Shown one piece after another: positions 24,360 to 36,739 of a DNA stretch of 64,000 nt. Position 1 is the stretch's first letter, and each line of letters begins with the position of its first letter. The notes under the pieces were generated by a model, which had not been told where the DNA came from, did not search any database, and worked only from the letters and a program-made list of their open reading frames with translations. Position numbers and translations under genes: made by a program. This DNA is from Lepraria neglecta (lineage: Eukaryota > Ascomycota > Lecanoromycetes > Lecanorales > Stereocaulaceae): assembly GCA_033220425.1 (NCBI GenBank), contig CM065647.1, positions 1,116,001 through 1,180,000 on the forward strand, read 5' to 3'.

Positions 24360-25748
24360 GTCTACTCTATATAATTAGTATAGCTTATAGTAAGAGAACA
24401 ACGGCTAGAGAGTAGGAGAAGAAGTATATAGTCTATCGAGTATATATTTCCTTCCCTATTACTTTAAGACTAATAGCGTAAATAAGGACTACTATAGAGA
24501 CTAGGGTAATATATCTAGTAATAGTAACGATATTCGGTAACCTAGTAGTAAACGATAACGAATAAATAATAGATATAATAGTCTAGAGAGGGATATCTAC
24601 GCGCCTCCGCAAATATAACGTATAGTATCTATACCTATCTATAGTTTATATAGCGCGAAATACCTTAGCTAACTAGTTATAGTCGTTATCCTCCTTACTA
24701 AATATATATAAGAGGCCTTCTACGTCGCCAGCGCCCTTACCTTCCTCTTAGAACTAGTTATCCTATAACTCTCGCTCTAAGATATCCTCGACCTCCTACT
24801 CTCGCTCTATAGTATCCTCGAGCTCCTCTTCCTTAATATATATATTATCCCTCTATTATATAGAGATATAGCTTCTCTAGGGAAAAATAAATAGGAGGCC
24901 TAGCTATACGTCGACTAAGGTATATAAACCTGTAATAGATTAGGCCAAGTACTTTATAAAGGCTACTATTATAAGTAGTTTAGATATAGGAGGCTACTCG
25001 CTATAGCCAAATATTTACTAGAATATACTACTTAGTAAACTAATAGGCAGGATATAGAGAAAGCTGGCTACTAATCTTAGTTAAGTACTAGGTTATAGAG
25101 ATACCGATATAAAGAAGACCCTAGAATAAGAAGAGGCGCGAATTATATATACTTCTACTTCTATAGATACAAGAATTATACTAATACGATATAGCTCTAC
25201 GACTATATCGGTAACTTTAGGGGATATATAATAGAGAAGGTACGAGAGATAGTTCGCTACTATTATAGCTTCAATAAGTAGAGAGATCCCTATAGATTTA
25301 TAGTAGACTTATTAAAAGATAATCATTTCGCCTATTAGGACGAGATATAGATTCGTATTATCCCCGATACGCGTCTACTACTAATAAATATATACTAGGG
25401 TAAAGGTAAAGGCTATTCCGATATTATCGTTAAGGCGATTAGCTCTATTTTCTTTAGGAATTAGAAGGATAGCTTTAGTCGAATAAGGTTAACTAAATAT
25501 ATATTTAACCCTATTACTAGGAGGACTATTATAACGGTTACAACGATAATTAGGTATAGTATTAGGGAATATAAATATAGAGAGAAGAGAATAATTAAGT
25601 TCGAGGGACCGGCGGTAGATAGTAAGTAGGATAATATCTAATAATATATAATAAATATAAACTAATAGTATCTAAATATATAGAAACGTTCTAAAGACTT
25701 AATTCCTGGTAGAATATCGTCCCTCCGAGTAGATAGGAGAAAATCCAA
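24360..25748 (+). pseudogene. Relic Z, 5' part (interrupted by P1)
   Basis: A plus-strand frame with RIP-type stops, clearest from about 25040: YKEDPRIRRGANYIYFYFYR, then YDYIGNFRGYIIEKVREIV, DPYRFIVDLLKDNHFAY and GKGKGYSDIIVKAISS. The acidic stretch at 24700-24850 suggests a low-complexity N-terminal part. I do not recognise the family. The frame is cut at the aa duplication of P1 (25747-25748), resumes at 43007 and is cut again by element C. It is the last gene of the old Plavaka/SNF2 locus. Confidence 0.5.
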
Positions 25749-25767
25749 CATCGCGCTTTCCCAAAAG
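25749..25767 (+). repeat. Left TIR of P1
   Basis: catcgcgctttcccaaaag, 19 bp, perfect inverted match to 42988-43006. The outer 17 bp recur at both ends of the two 616-bp MITEs. Confidence 0.93.
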
Positions 25768-25905
25768 TTGCTGGGAAATCCCGAGTTGCCGAGCGCGCCG
25801 GTAGGGCTGACAGTTACGTTCAGCGGAATTAGCAACTCAATATTACTGACAGCATCAAATCAGCTCGATCTGCAACTCAATACTACTAATTTAACGATGT
25901 TAGGT

Positions 25906-26035
25906 CAGTTAGCAATTAGATATTACTGTTAGTATAATGTATAACCAATTAGCAATTAGATATTACTGTTAGTATAATGTCTAACCAATCAGCAATTAGA
26001 TGTTACTGTTAGTATAATGTCTAACCAATTAGCAT
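25906..26035. repeat. Three 40-bp tandem repeats plus a partial fourth
   Basis: Units start at 25906, 25946 and 25986, with core agcaattagatattactgtt; a partial fourth starts at 26026. Differences between units are mainly transitions. Confidence 0.9.
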
Positions 26036-26547
26036 GTCCATTATACGTTCAGCCAGCTATTAGCTCAATCAATAATACAACGCTACTAATATATAGCTAC
26101 CAGTTTTCTTTTATTATAATTGATTACTTCTTATATAGTCTATACATTTCTACCAATTAGTAGCTGTATATCTTCTATACAAGATGTAAGTAGGTAGTCG
26201 AATCTAAATAAAGTCTTCTATATATACAATCCGTTTGAAATATAGCTACTACCGACAGCTCCTTTAGTATATAAAAGCTCGTTATTAGTAATATCAACAC
26301 AAGTTTAACTCGCGCTTATACTAATCCTTCTTTAACTTCTTCACGGGTTATTTAACCACGCTTTCCTCGATTCTATAATAACCTATTATCCGCTAATCCG
26401 ACTATATCTTCTACTCCTTATAATTCGAGTAAATAACCGAGATAGAGAGTTGCGACGCCTAGTTACTGAACTGTTAGCGGCACCTGGCAAAACTCTAGTA
26501 GATCAGGGGCGTATATATTTCGCCCTTTTTTGCCCTTGTCCGATTAG

Positions 26548-26645
26548 TATCCGACTCGGGTTTTACACTATCCGAGTAGTGTCTGACTCGGGTTTTACAC
26601 TATCCGAGTAGTGTCCGACTCAGGTTTACCCTATCCGAGTCGGAT
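26548..26645. repeat. 32-bp tandem repeats with CCGACTCGG / CCGAGTCGG sites
   Basis: Units at 26569-26600 and 26601-26631 with a partial unit on each side; core tatccgagtagtgtctgac. The outer copies contain the near-palindromes CCGACTCGG (26551-26559) and CCGAGTCGG (26634-26642). Confidence 0.85.
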
Positions 26646-26703
26646 GAATATTTGGCTAGACGTTTCTTAATATTTCTTCTCGTAGTTTACGGTCTCGTCG
26701 CTA

Positions 26704-26930
26704 TTATTTCAGCAAAGTATCGCTATAGATGCTTAATATCCGACGAATTTGCTCCCTGTCTTCCCCGATAGACTTTATATACGATACCGCGAGCTTAATA
26801 ACCTCCCTACTCCTCAGCTTACCGAAGTACCCGAATATTAGTAACGTGCGAGGGCCGTAGACTCGATACTAAAGCAAGCAAATATTATACGCGCAAGACA
26901 CTATATAGCCTACTAACGTGATATAGCTAT
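26704..26930 (-). pseudogene. Readable minus-strand C-terminal exon or small gene in P1
   Basis: The minus strand reads YGPRTLLIFGYFGKLRSREV, then IKLAVSYIKSIGEDREQIRR, and ends at a TAA (26704-26706). The only internal stop is one TAG at a likely Gln site. It could be the last exon of the transposase or a separate small gene. I do not recognise it. Confidence 0.45.
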
Positions 26931-26999
26931 AATTAAATATGCCGAAGAGAGGATTAATACCGCTACGGTAATTAAAACTATAGGTTAGTTCTTTATATT

Positions 27000-29900
27000 A
27001 GAGGTTTTCCTTAAGACTAAAGCCTTGACTTTAGATACGGCGAGGGCAGTCAGTAGCAGTATCTCTTCCGCTCTATCGACCTAGATATATTTATAGTATT
27101 ATCTCTCTTCCTTTTAATAGTTTTTACTTAGGTTTATAGCGTTGCCTAAGAAGGATTTAGTAGGAATTTGGCGTAGATTCGTCGCGCTGCCTTAGAATTA
27201 TTTGTTAGGAATTTGGGGTAATATATTATAGTATATTAGTCCTAGTCGATAAAACTGTTAATATAGAATATCTCTTTTCCTCTAACCGTTCCCGGTACTA
27301 GATAAGTACTTCGCTTAATATTTAGTAGTCTATAGAAGCGGCGAGCGCCTATCGTTCGAGGATTAAGTATAAGCGATACCCGTGCCTTTTCAACTTCGAC
27401 TATTCTATAGTAGTCTTATACCTACTCTAGATATTAATAATCAAAGACTTCTATAAGGGCAGCCTATATACGAGTAGGTCGTTACTTAAAGTCCCTGTTA
27501 CTAAGATCCTTTACCTCTACGACGACCAAGACCTTACTAACTAACTTTCCCTCCTATATAGTTTCCGGGTTTTAACTCTTATAGTCTTATTCTCGGACCT
27601 ATATATAATCTCTACGCTAGGTAAAATACTGCGAATATTTATAAGGTCTATAGACTACTAAATCCTTATAGAGACGTCCTAAATCAGATAAGTCCTCTCC
27701 TATAGTCTTCTAATATACGAGGCCCGAATAGATATAGACCGGGTAGCTCTTAACCCAGCTACAGTCTGCCTCCCTTCTATCGATATCTAGGTTCGAGGTT
27801 ATACTACCTCTGCTTAGCGTTTTCGCTCGGTGCGCCTTAAGAAACGCAGCCAGGCTTTAGAGAAACCTAGCTATATTCAGCCATTCAGCTATATCTCTCG
27901 CCGTTCGCCAGTAACGACTATCGTATTTATATAGGTGTCTTAATATATAGCGCTCTTCCGCGTCTACTCGCTATCCTAGTTAGTATAGATCTAGAAGGAC
28001 CCCGGCCTTTATACTTTTCTCGTCTTCTTGTTTTCTCCTCTAACTAAGTAATATAGGCTTCGTCTCTTAGAAATTTTTAATATTCTATATAATTATTAAC
28101 TTGATATAGCGTTCGTTATATTCTATTAATTGCTTCTAGTAATCCTTATACTTATTTATTTGGTTATAGTAATTCTTTAGTAATATCGGATATACCCTTT
28201 CCGAGGCTTAGGTGCTATATCTATCTAGCGGACTATAGTATCTAATTATATTAATATAATAACTGATACTATGGAATTTGGGAAAGTTGAAAGTTTACTC
28301 GCCCGTTTTCTTATTAACTGGCCTATATTTTTAAAATACCTCCTTAAGTAGATCAATCCTTTCCAACGCTACGTTTATATATTCTAGTATCGCTTCGTTA
28401 TAGGATTAGTATCTTATAAGTATAATAAAGTCAACGATAGCTCGTCCTGTATATAGTATATCTAGGTTTTTTTCGGATAATAGAGGAGCGAAGACGGGTA
28501 TTATAATCCGTAATATCTCTTTACTCTCCTCTCCTATCTATTAGCTCAGCTTACTAAACTCCCGAAATCGCCTTAGCTTAGTAAATTTAGGTATAGCTCG
28601 AAACCGGGCGTCGATTAAGGCTTATACCTTAAGCTTTATTCGTCCCTCTCCGATATACTCTCTAAGCCAGTCTAGGAGGTAGTTTAATAGCCCTTTAACC
28701 ATTAATTAGTATAATATATTAAATATCTATAGTTAGTAGACGTTAACTGCGAAGTGGCCGTCTATAAAGTTGGGCCGGTTATATACCATTATATCTAGTA
28801 ACACCCTAGGCGTATTCTTATCATACGTTTTTTGTATCTATAACTACTCTATAGTCTATTTAGGTATTCGCTTTAGATATAGTTTTTCAGGATATAGTCG
28901 TTCCTATTCATTTAGCGGTACTAAGTAGACCGGATAGTATTTACCGCTCTTGATCGAGGTTATTAAAACTTGTTCCTCGTAGTCGCCTAGTATAGATACG
29001 AGTATTAGGTAGTATCGTCGTATTCGTCCGTCTATATATATAATAAGGATCCCCTTCGGCGCTAGCTCCTTAAGTACTTTAAAAGAATATTATTAGTATA
29101 TTAAGTAAGATCCGTATTTCGGCCGGCTTACCCTCGACTATAAGCCCTATAGCGTAGTAATACACCTCGGCTTTCACACTATTATAGACTAATAGTACCA
29201 GTCCAAGCAATATCATCCCCGGCCGAACCTATACCCGCTGAATACCTCGATCGAGGTTACCAATAGTAATATAGACTGGCCACGCCTATTAATCTCCGTA
29301 TATCCGTAATAAATAGGTCTTGTCTAACGATATTATAACCGGTACTACTATTAAGCTATCAGGGAGCTTATCTTATATCTCCTACTACTAGCGGGCTATA
29401 TATATCTTACTAACGATTAGACCCCCGTCGAGGTTTCGCTGGCGTATTAGTATATAGTTAATACTCGAATTAAAAGGTTTATATCCGATAAGAGTTCGTA
29501 TTATACCTATTATATCGAAGTAGAGTATATAATATATTCTAGTCGTCTCGTCCGGTTGAATCAATAGGATACTAAACGCTTGCCGAGACTATCTACTAGT
29601 AGTAGCAGAATACTTTATAGTATATAGCTTGGCTTTTAGTTATAGAGCGCTATTAAAGCTACAGGGTCCGTGGAAAGGTCGTAATCGAGTATCTTTGAAG
29701 AAATTGTCTATTATACCGCTAGATAGTCGGGCGTTATATATCTATAAAGCTAGGGTATAATCAGCTTCTAAATAGAAAGGGTGCTAGTCCAGGTTCGACT
29801 CGGGTATTAACTCGGATATCGACTCAGATAGGGGCATGGACAACGACTCGGCTAGGGTTATATCCTCTTCCTCTAAAGGCCTCCCGGTACCTTACTCCTA

Positions 29901-30311
29901 TAGGTAGTACTCTATAGAGCTAACGGTCAAGGTAGAGATAGTACCTATAGCACTTGACGCCGTTATTAACTTCGATTAATCGAGTACTATATCTAGCTTA
30001 TCTTACTAGTACCAGATCTCGTTAGTAGAGTCGGTAAGTTCAAGCAATCGCCCTAGAGTATCGTTATCTATTAAAATAGTCAGGTCCTCCTAGAGGACTT
30101 ATCTACCTTCGCCCTTACGGGGACTATCACCGATCACGTCGACCTCGTCTCTTTAGCGTTTATTAATAGGGCCCTCGACTTTATCTTCGTCGAGGCGTAC
30201 CTATCTCCTACGCGTCTAATTAGGGTCCCGGCCCTTACAGCGTGGTAGATACCTAGTTAGGCCGCTTCCGCTGCTACACTGCTTCTGGTAACGTTTACAC
30301 TATCGATCCAT
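27000..30311 (-). pseudogene. P1 transposase, Plavaka type
   Basis: About 1100 codons on the minus strand, read through RIP stops. The ATG at 30309-30311 is followed at once by a C2H2-like finger (C-x-R-Y...C-S-S-G-S-G-L-T-R-Y-L-x-x-C, about 30237-30302). The catalytic region follows: KGILIIYIDGRIRR (about 29035-29065), GDYEEQVLITSIKSGKYYP (28940-28989), a DGHFAVNV block (28741-28762), GLLNYLLDWL, and KLRRFREFSKLS with a GEESKEILRIIIPVFAPLL block (about 28480-28600). The FNFPKFHS...YYINIIR block is near 28270. These blocks and their order are those I know from fungal Plavaka transposases. A longer C-terminal part to about 27000 is readable but not assigned. It cuts and rejoins the TIR ends of P1 and probably its MITEs. 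Confidence 0.82.
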
Positions 30312-31150
30312 CTGGCTCAGGCGTAATATAGAGGTATTATTATCGAGATCAACGCGTCTAGGCAGGTATTAGTAAATATATTCGCTACTAGATCCTTCAA
30401 GCTAACCCGCTATAGGTTAGGATAAATCTATCCTTACGTCGCCTTATATAGCCTGTTTTTAACCGTTACTATCAATTAAATTACAATATACGTATAGTAG
30501 AGTATCGTCCTATAGAAGGCGTTGATTAATAGATAGTTTAAGGGGATTTTCTTTCTATACGATATATTTAATAAATACCCCGGTTACTTATCTTATTAGG
30601 AAATATAATTAGTTATAAACCTTGTAGTATATACCCCTGTTACCAAAATATACGTCCGAGTCGAACTTGGATTATTTTTATAATAGAGTACTTAATTAAG
30701 ACTTATATTTCGAAGAACGGAAGAAGAAATCTAATTAATCTTTACAAGCAGATAATAAGTTTTAATACTCTATCTTTACTAGATATTAGATATTAAGTAT
30801 AAAGCTAGATATAGTACGTTTAAAATCAGCTGTTCGCTTTCTACGTACTATATATATATAAGTTCCGCTTTTAATCAATATCTTTATCTATTATATTAAA
30901 GCTCGCTACTTTCAATCTTTCGATAGCTAAACTTACCTACTTATAACTACTCTAATATACTATTCTATAGAGAAGGGTCTATATCGCCCAATTATATTAA
31001 GTATTAAACTATTTCGTAACGTATTTACCTTACTAGTATTATATTTACTAACTACCGACCAATCGCTATTATAAATAAAAACCTAGTATAGACCCTACTA
31101 GTCGTATTACCCGCTTTATCCCTCCAACTCAGCGAAGAATCCTTAACTTC
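30312..31150. promoter_or_regulatory. Divergent intergenic region of P1
   Basis: About 0.8 kb between the transposase start (minus) and the first SNF2-like gene (plus). It is AT-rich with no readable frame and holds gtccgagtcg near 30655. As the only space between divergent genes it should carry both promoters; no specific core element could be defined. Confidence 0.4.
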
Positions 31151-34100
31151 TCCCTATTTTATTCGTCCTATTATTATTCTTCTTATTATAGATATATTAG
31201 AATCATCTATAGTATTATCTAATATAGCCGGTCCTTCTCTAAGCGACCCTCAGGTCGATATAACGCCAGAGCCTGCGCCAACCGAGGCCAATTTCTATAC
31301 GCTTATTAGCAGGCCAAAGTCTAGTAATCCGCCTGGAATCCCATGGAACCTCCCCAATATCTATAGAGGCTTACAGTATAGTAATAGCTTGTTTAATACC
31401 CTCCGTCAAGTACTTAAAGACCGCCTATAGGGTATCGCTATTTGGGGCGAAAATCTTCGAGGTTCTAGCCAGGACTTTACTAAGGTCCTCAACTCCGTTA
31501 CCACTAACTTCATTCTACCCGACTATATACTACCTTTTAGAGACGAAGCAATATATATACTCGTAAGACTACTTAATAAAGTACCTAGAGTAGCTAACCG
31601 ATATACTAGTAAACGACCCTTAGAGGAGTCTTATAACTCGTTTAGTTTAAAAAAGCCTAGATATAATAATACCCGTGCTAAGTAACCCGATTATACTAGA
31701 CTATTCTTCGTACTAGCTCTAGCCCTAGACAATACCTACCCGCCTTATATCATCCTTAGAATCGGTTATACGCGCGATAATAAATTCTATCTTGTCTAAC
31801 TACGGTATATTATACGTAATACTTCGCTTACTAATACTAACTAGCTCTAGGACTAACTCAGTTATGATGCTCTAATCTAGTTCCTAGAAACCAAGAAATT
31901 CTAGACCGCCGAAGATAATGCCCGGGGGAGTACCCTTATCTATATATCCAATAGGATTATAGAGGTAACTACAAACAAAGATCTACAAAATGCCATCCGC
32001 GATATATATTCACGTGGTTACTAGCGCTACGAGCTTTATATTGTACGAGGGGCACTCCGTTAGTTATACTACGTCAATCAATAGTTAGGATATTAACTAA
32101 TAGGTGTAATAGTATCTATCGAGGGCAATACGGCCCATCCAAATTAACCTTACCGAGGTAGTTTTACCCTCTCCTACCGCTTAAAATATTCTTCTCTTAC
32201 GGTAGGACCTAAAGGGAAAACCCCTAATATATAGGATCCTCTAGGCAAAGACCCTACTACCTCTTCTACCAAACCCTCTACCCTAAAGCCTTTCGTCGAT
32301 CCTTCCCTTCTTACTAATAAGTATACTAGTCCGTCTACCGGGAATCTAAAGGAGCCTATAGATATTAGCTCTAGCTTAGATAGTAGTAGTAGTATAAATA
32401 ATAAGGAAGAGAATAATAGAAAGGAAGGGGATTTAATAGATAAGGACGAGTAGAAGGCGTTATAGATCAATAAGGCCTATATAGGTAGGACTCCAGGGTT
32501 ATATAATATCAAGATAGATAGGGTAGTAGTAGCTAGAGTAGCTACGAAAGATATAGAGGTATTAGAATAGGAGGATCGCGACAGGATATAAGTGCTTTAG
32601 CCTCTACCTTATTATTTGCTTACTACTAAATACTACCCTAGCGTTAATATAACCAAGGTAGAGGATCGTCCGCAATAGTCTCAGAAAACGTAGTAGTATA
32701 TAGAGTTATTATTCCAACTGCAGAAGGGAAACCAGTCTATTAAGAATATACGAACCCTCCGTAGGTTATTATCTATTGTAGCCCCTAACGGCAAGATAAA
32801 AAAGATTATACTATATATTTATTAACTCTACTGCGCTGCTTGGATACGCCGGCGTATTTACTAGCAGGGGGGTATTAATAGGGACGATCCCGGCTTTAGT
32901 AAGGTTCGTATCTATTTCTAGCTTTTAATAAAACCTACTATCAACTCGGACAATACTAACGTCCGACTCGAACTAGACTCTAACGATTTTTGTTATATAT
33001 ATCCTCGAGTATTAACTCTCCTTATAATAGCGCGAGGTTTTCGAAATACGTAAGTAGGATTATAAAAATCTCGAATAGTTTAAAGCGTCAATCTATTATA
33101 CTAAGTATCTCCTACCCTCGAAATTAAAGGTATAGAGCGGTAATAATATATATCCCTCTGCTAATAAATAGGATATCGGTTATCTATATATCGAGAAAAG
33201 CGCCGCCTATTTAACTAGCGTACCGAAGCAAGGTATTATTCTTATTATCGTACTAGCGAAAGTAATAGGTAACTAGTTACAAGAGTAGACGAAGATAATC
33301 GATACTTAATATCTAATATTGAAGCTACGGTGCTTCTATACCTATATAGATAAAATATATAATAATATTAACGCTACCCTACTTATATCGGAAAATACTA
33401 AACTACTTTGATATAAAAAGGATAGAAAACCTAAACCTGGATAGGAGTATATTCTACTCCTTACGACTAAGGGCTCGTATAATAGGTATATTAAGGAAGT
33501 GCTATAGGACTCTAAGTCTCTATTCATCTATAACTTCCGTATTAGCTAGATCTTTATTAACGAATTCTATAAGACAAGGATAGTAAAGGGTGAATATCCT
33601 AAGATAGTCCTTGGTATTAAGGATGAGATTAGTACCTAAGTCCTAGTAAAAATACTAGAGGATAACGAGAACGAGTAGAATACTATAGATGATCGGCGTA
33701 TGAAAATATACCGATCATCTTTGCCCTGGGTGTAGGGTTTCTCCGCTACACCGTGGACACGCGACCTAACTAACTACTCGGCTATAATCTATATAATCGA
33801 GTAGCCTTAGTAGTACGCTATTAAAGAGTATTAATATATAACTTATAACGAAGTCGAGGTTGTTAGGAAACTAACCGCTAGCTACCGAAAGCGAAAGAAT
33901 CCGGTTAATAAGAGCGAGAATAATAAGAATATCGCAGATATAAAGGCTATCTTAAACTCTATCGAAATTAAGCGGACACCTATAACTATAGATATTAATA
34001 GGACTACCGAGCTTATTAAGCTACCTCCGTACGAGGCTCGTCATATTATATACTTACTTAATCTAGAGTAAAAGGCAGCTCTTCGCGCTGAGGATTAGAG

Positions 34101-35030
34101 GATCTAAGATATAGCAAAAGCCGAATATACTAGAGAATATATAATTACTCGCAAGGCTGGCAAGGAGATACCTACGCTAGCGATTAATAACTACTTTAAA
34201 CGCGCCTATAAGCTACGCGCTGCCACTATTATCCCAAGCCTTCTAGAATTCTCTCGGCGTAACTACCTTACTCTTACTTAGGACGAGCTTAAAGGGGGGC
34301 CTTCATATAACGGCGGAAAGGGTCGTATAGATTTTACAGAGTTAGCTGGCCTGATATAGAATTGGGCCAAGATGCCGCTAGATAGTATTTATACTAAACA
34401 TATCGATGAACTCACCGGTAATACACCGAATTTAGTAAAACTTAAAGAGTTGATCGGCTTACTAGGGGAAGATATCTACGGGTAACTAGAGAAACTGGTT
34501 ATATTCACTAGTTCTCCTATTATTATATATATTCTGGCGGTAGTAAGTCTATATCTCTTCCGCTGTTCTACCTTGACCTTATACTAACCTTGCTCTAGTA
34601 GTTTAAAAAGCATTTTCCTAGTAAATAGCTATAGTATAGCTTAACCGTACCTTCCGAGAAGCGAGATAAGTTATATATATAGCTATTCTAAGAAGAGGAT
34701 GATAAGCGCTTCCTTATCTCTACGAAACGTATCCTTAGAACTAGTATTACCCTGACCCGTATATTTAGAAGTATAAATATAGATATAGACTGGATATAAT
34801 TCTATAATATTTAGTATAATAGGCGGGTAGTTCGGTTATCTCAGCGAAATCCAAAGATATATAACTACTACTTTATTATAGACGATGAATATAGAGTAGA
34901 TTAGAAGGTATTATTTAAATAGAGCAGAGATAATATAACAAGGCAATAGGCGTATAAATAAGCTAGATATTTCTAGCTAAGTAATGGCGCGCTTTTACGG
35001 GTTTCTTTTCTTCTGCTTAGCGGTACTTTA
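31150..35030 (+). pseudogene. P1 SNF2-type ATPase, copy 1
   Basis: An N-terminal part of about 300 codons (31237-32100; PGIPWNLPNIYRGLQYSN and TNFILPDYILPF readable) is of unknown family. The helicase motifs follow in order. Walker A survives as EKS (GKS with G to E) at 33193-33201. Motif Ia is LIIVLAKVIGN (33265-33300). Motif II is IFINEFYKTR (33550-33580; DEFH with D to N and H to Y). Motif III is GFSATPWTRDL (33737-33766). Motif IV is KLVIFTSSP (34491-34517). Motif VI is RRVVRLSQRN (34822-34853), in another frame. SNF2 enzymes move along DNA and shift nucleosomes, so a role in opening chromatin for transposition is an inference. A partial second copy lies at 36740-39480. Confidence 0.78.
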
Positions 35031-35734
35031 ACTTCGTATAAGATAGATATAAGACTCTTATTACCCTTCTATAGTAATATTAAATCTAATCTATACTGGT
35101 TCGGGAAGACTTGAAAGTACTTAGATTACTAGCTATTCCCCTTTGCTTTCTCCTATCTTTAGTAGATATTTTATACTATAGTCTTCCTTGAATATCCGCC
35201 ACTAAAATCTAGATATACTATATACTTATATACTAAATACAAGCTGTAGGTAAAAGGGAATATAATTTATAGCCCTAACTTGCTAGATTATAATCGTATT
35301 TAATACGAACTATATACGCTACTATACTCCTTTATAACGTATTGTCTTAAGTTATAATCTTCCTTATAATACCCTTCTATTAATATAGACTCTTTTAACT
35401 AAGACTATTATTAAATAAAGGGAGAAACCTACTCGAAAGTCAAGTAGTTATACCTATACTCAATATAGATACTATATAGGGAATAGCCTACGCGTCGAAT
35501 AATATCGAGTATTAGATAGTATTCGAGTCGGATAACTCTCGATATCCGAGTCGAATAGCGCTTGATATACTTGGCGTTCGAGTCGGATATCGCTTATTAC
35601 ACGCTAATTACTATAGGCTTAGTACGGAATTATTCTTTATATATTATATATCGACCTCTTAATCCTTTCCTATACTCCTTTCTCTTACTACTAATATATT
35701 AATCGATACTCTATACCTTATATATATACCCGCT
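35031..35734. other. P1 interval after SNF2 copy 1
   Basis: Strongly AT-rich with no frame I can support. Three CGAGTCGGAT / CCGAGTCGAA sites sit close together at about 35522-35585, just upstream of the next gene, possibly its promoter. Confidence 0.4.
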
Positions 35735-36690
35735 ATAGAATACTAGTACAAGCCCGCAGCCGTCGCCGCCGACGTTTTCCCCTCCTCTCTAGCCTCTTTA
35801 CCTTCTACCGAATTCTATAAAAATACTAACCCCAGGAATTGGACGGTCTCGGTTATTTCGCGTAGCCTTATAGTCGAATAGGCCTACTATAAGGAGATTC
35901 GAGTAGTATTAAAGAAAGAGATAGAAAGGAGATATATCGTTAGTACGTCCCTAGGGACACCGGAGAACCAGGCTAAACTCGGCGAGGCCTTACAGTAGTT
36001 GGAAATAGTATTTCCCTCCGTTTTTATACCTAGAATCCCCTAACCCTAGCTAGAGAGTTATAAATTAGGTATAGCCAGAAAGATTAATAATACCTACAAT
36101 TACTATCGTAATCGTAGAAGGCGTACTATACCGTCTCTCTCTACGGATAGTACTCTATATATAGCGCGTCCGCTTACCTTCGATAAAATAGGATTCTATA
36201 TCCGGTCGATAGAGATAATAGCGAATATACTTTTCTTTGCCTCCGATATTATTAAGGAGAAAAAACCTCTAGCTAGTATTATATTAGACGAGATCGAATT
36301 TAGAATATTTAAAGAGGTCTTATACGAGGACGGTATCTATAACGGCTTAACTGACCGAATTCTTTATTATATTAGTAAAAACGATATTAAAGTTGATTAT
36401 ACTCGCAAATTCAAGGTGGCTACCTTATAGATATATAATATAGGCGAGAATCCTATCTCGTTTTATATTAAGACGCGCCTGCGAGGTATATATCTTATAC
36501 TTTACTTCGATCGCGCTCCTACTAACTATACTCTAGTAAAACGGCGGGCCCGCGTGAAATATTGAATAATAGGTATACCTCACGTCCGTTTCCGCGGTAT
36601 ATTAGTAAACCTAGTTAATTACAGTACGCCGATACTACTAAATTATATACTCTAGTATTCTTCTTCGTTCTAACTTAGTAAAGGGCCTCT
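35735..36690 (+). pseudogene. P1 unrecognised gene, unusually well preserved
   Basis: One plus-strand frame of about 315 codons with only a few stops, all at likely Gln/Trp. The start is probably ATA at 35735 (ATG after G-to-A). Readable stretches are FPSSLASLPSTEFYKNTNPR, VLKKEIERRYIVSTSLGTPE, RNRRRRTIPSLSTDS, KPLASIILDEIEFRIFKEVL and ENPISFYIKTRLRGIYLILY. The basic RNRRRR patch could be a nuclear signal. No domain is recognised. It sits between the two SNF2-like copies. The lighter damage compared with its flanks is notable. Confidence 0.55.
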
Positions 36691-36739
36691 ACTTCTTTAT
36701 ATTTCATTCTTCCTATTATTACTATCCCTATTATACCTC

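Larger units (their letters stand above)
25768..26700. other. Left subterminal region of P1
   Basis: Non-coding interval between the TIR and the transposase end. Repeats include gttgccgag/ttagcaactc motifs in both orientations (25775-25890), a 40-bp tandem array (25906-26025) and a 32-bp tandem array (26569-26631). Transposases of CACTA-like elements bind clustered subterminal repeats, so these are candidate binding sites. Confidence 0.6.

Noticed and set aside
25906-26035. CRISPR-like array
   Set aside because: The 40-bp units are contiguous without spacers and the genome is fungal; they are subterminal tandem repeats.
32174-32470. 98-codon minus-strand open frame
   Set aside because: It is antisense to the SNF2-like copy 1, whose plus-strand frame shows family motifs; the antisense frame is hydrophobic low-complexity and is not kept in copy 2.
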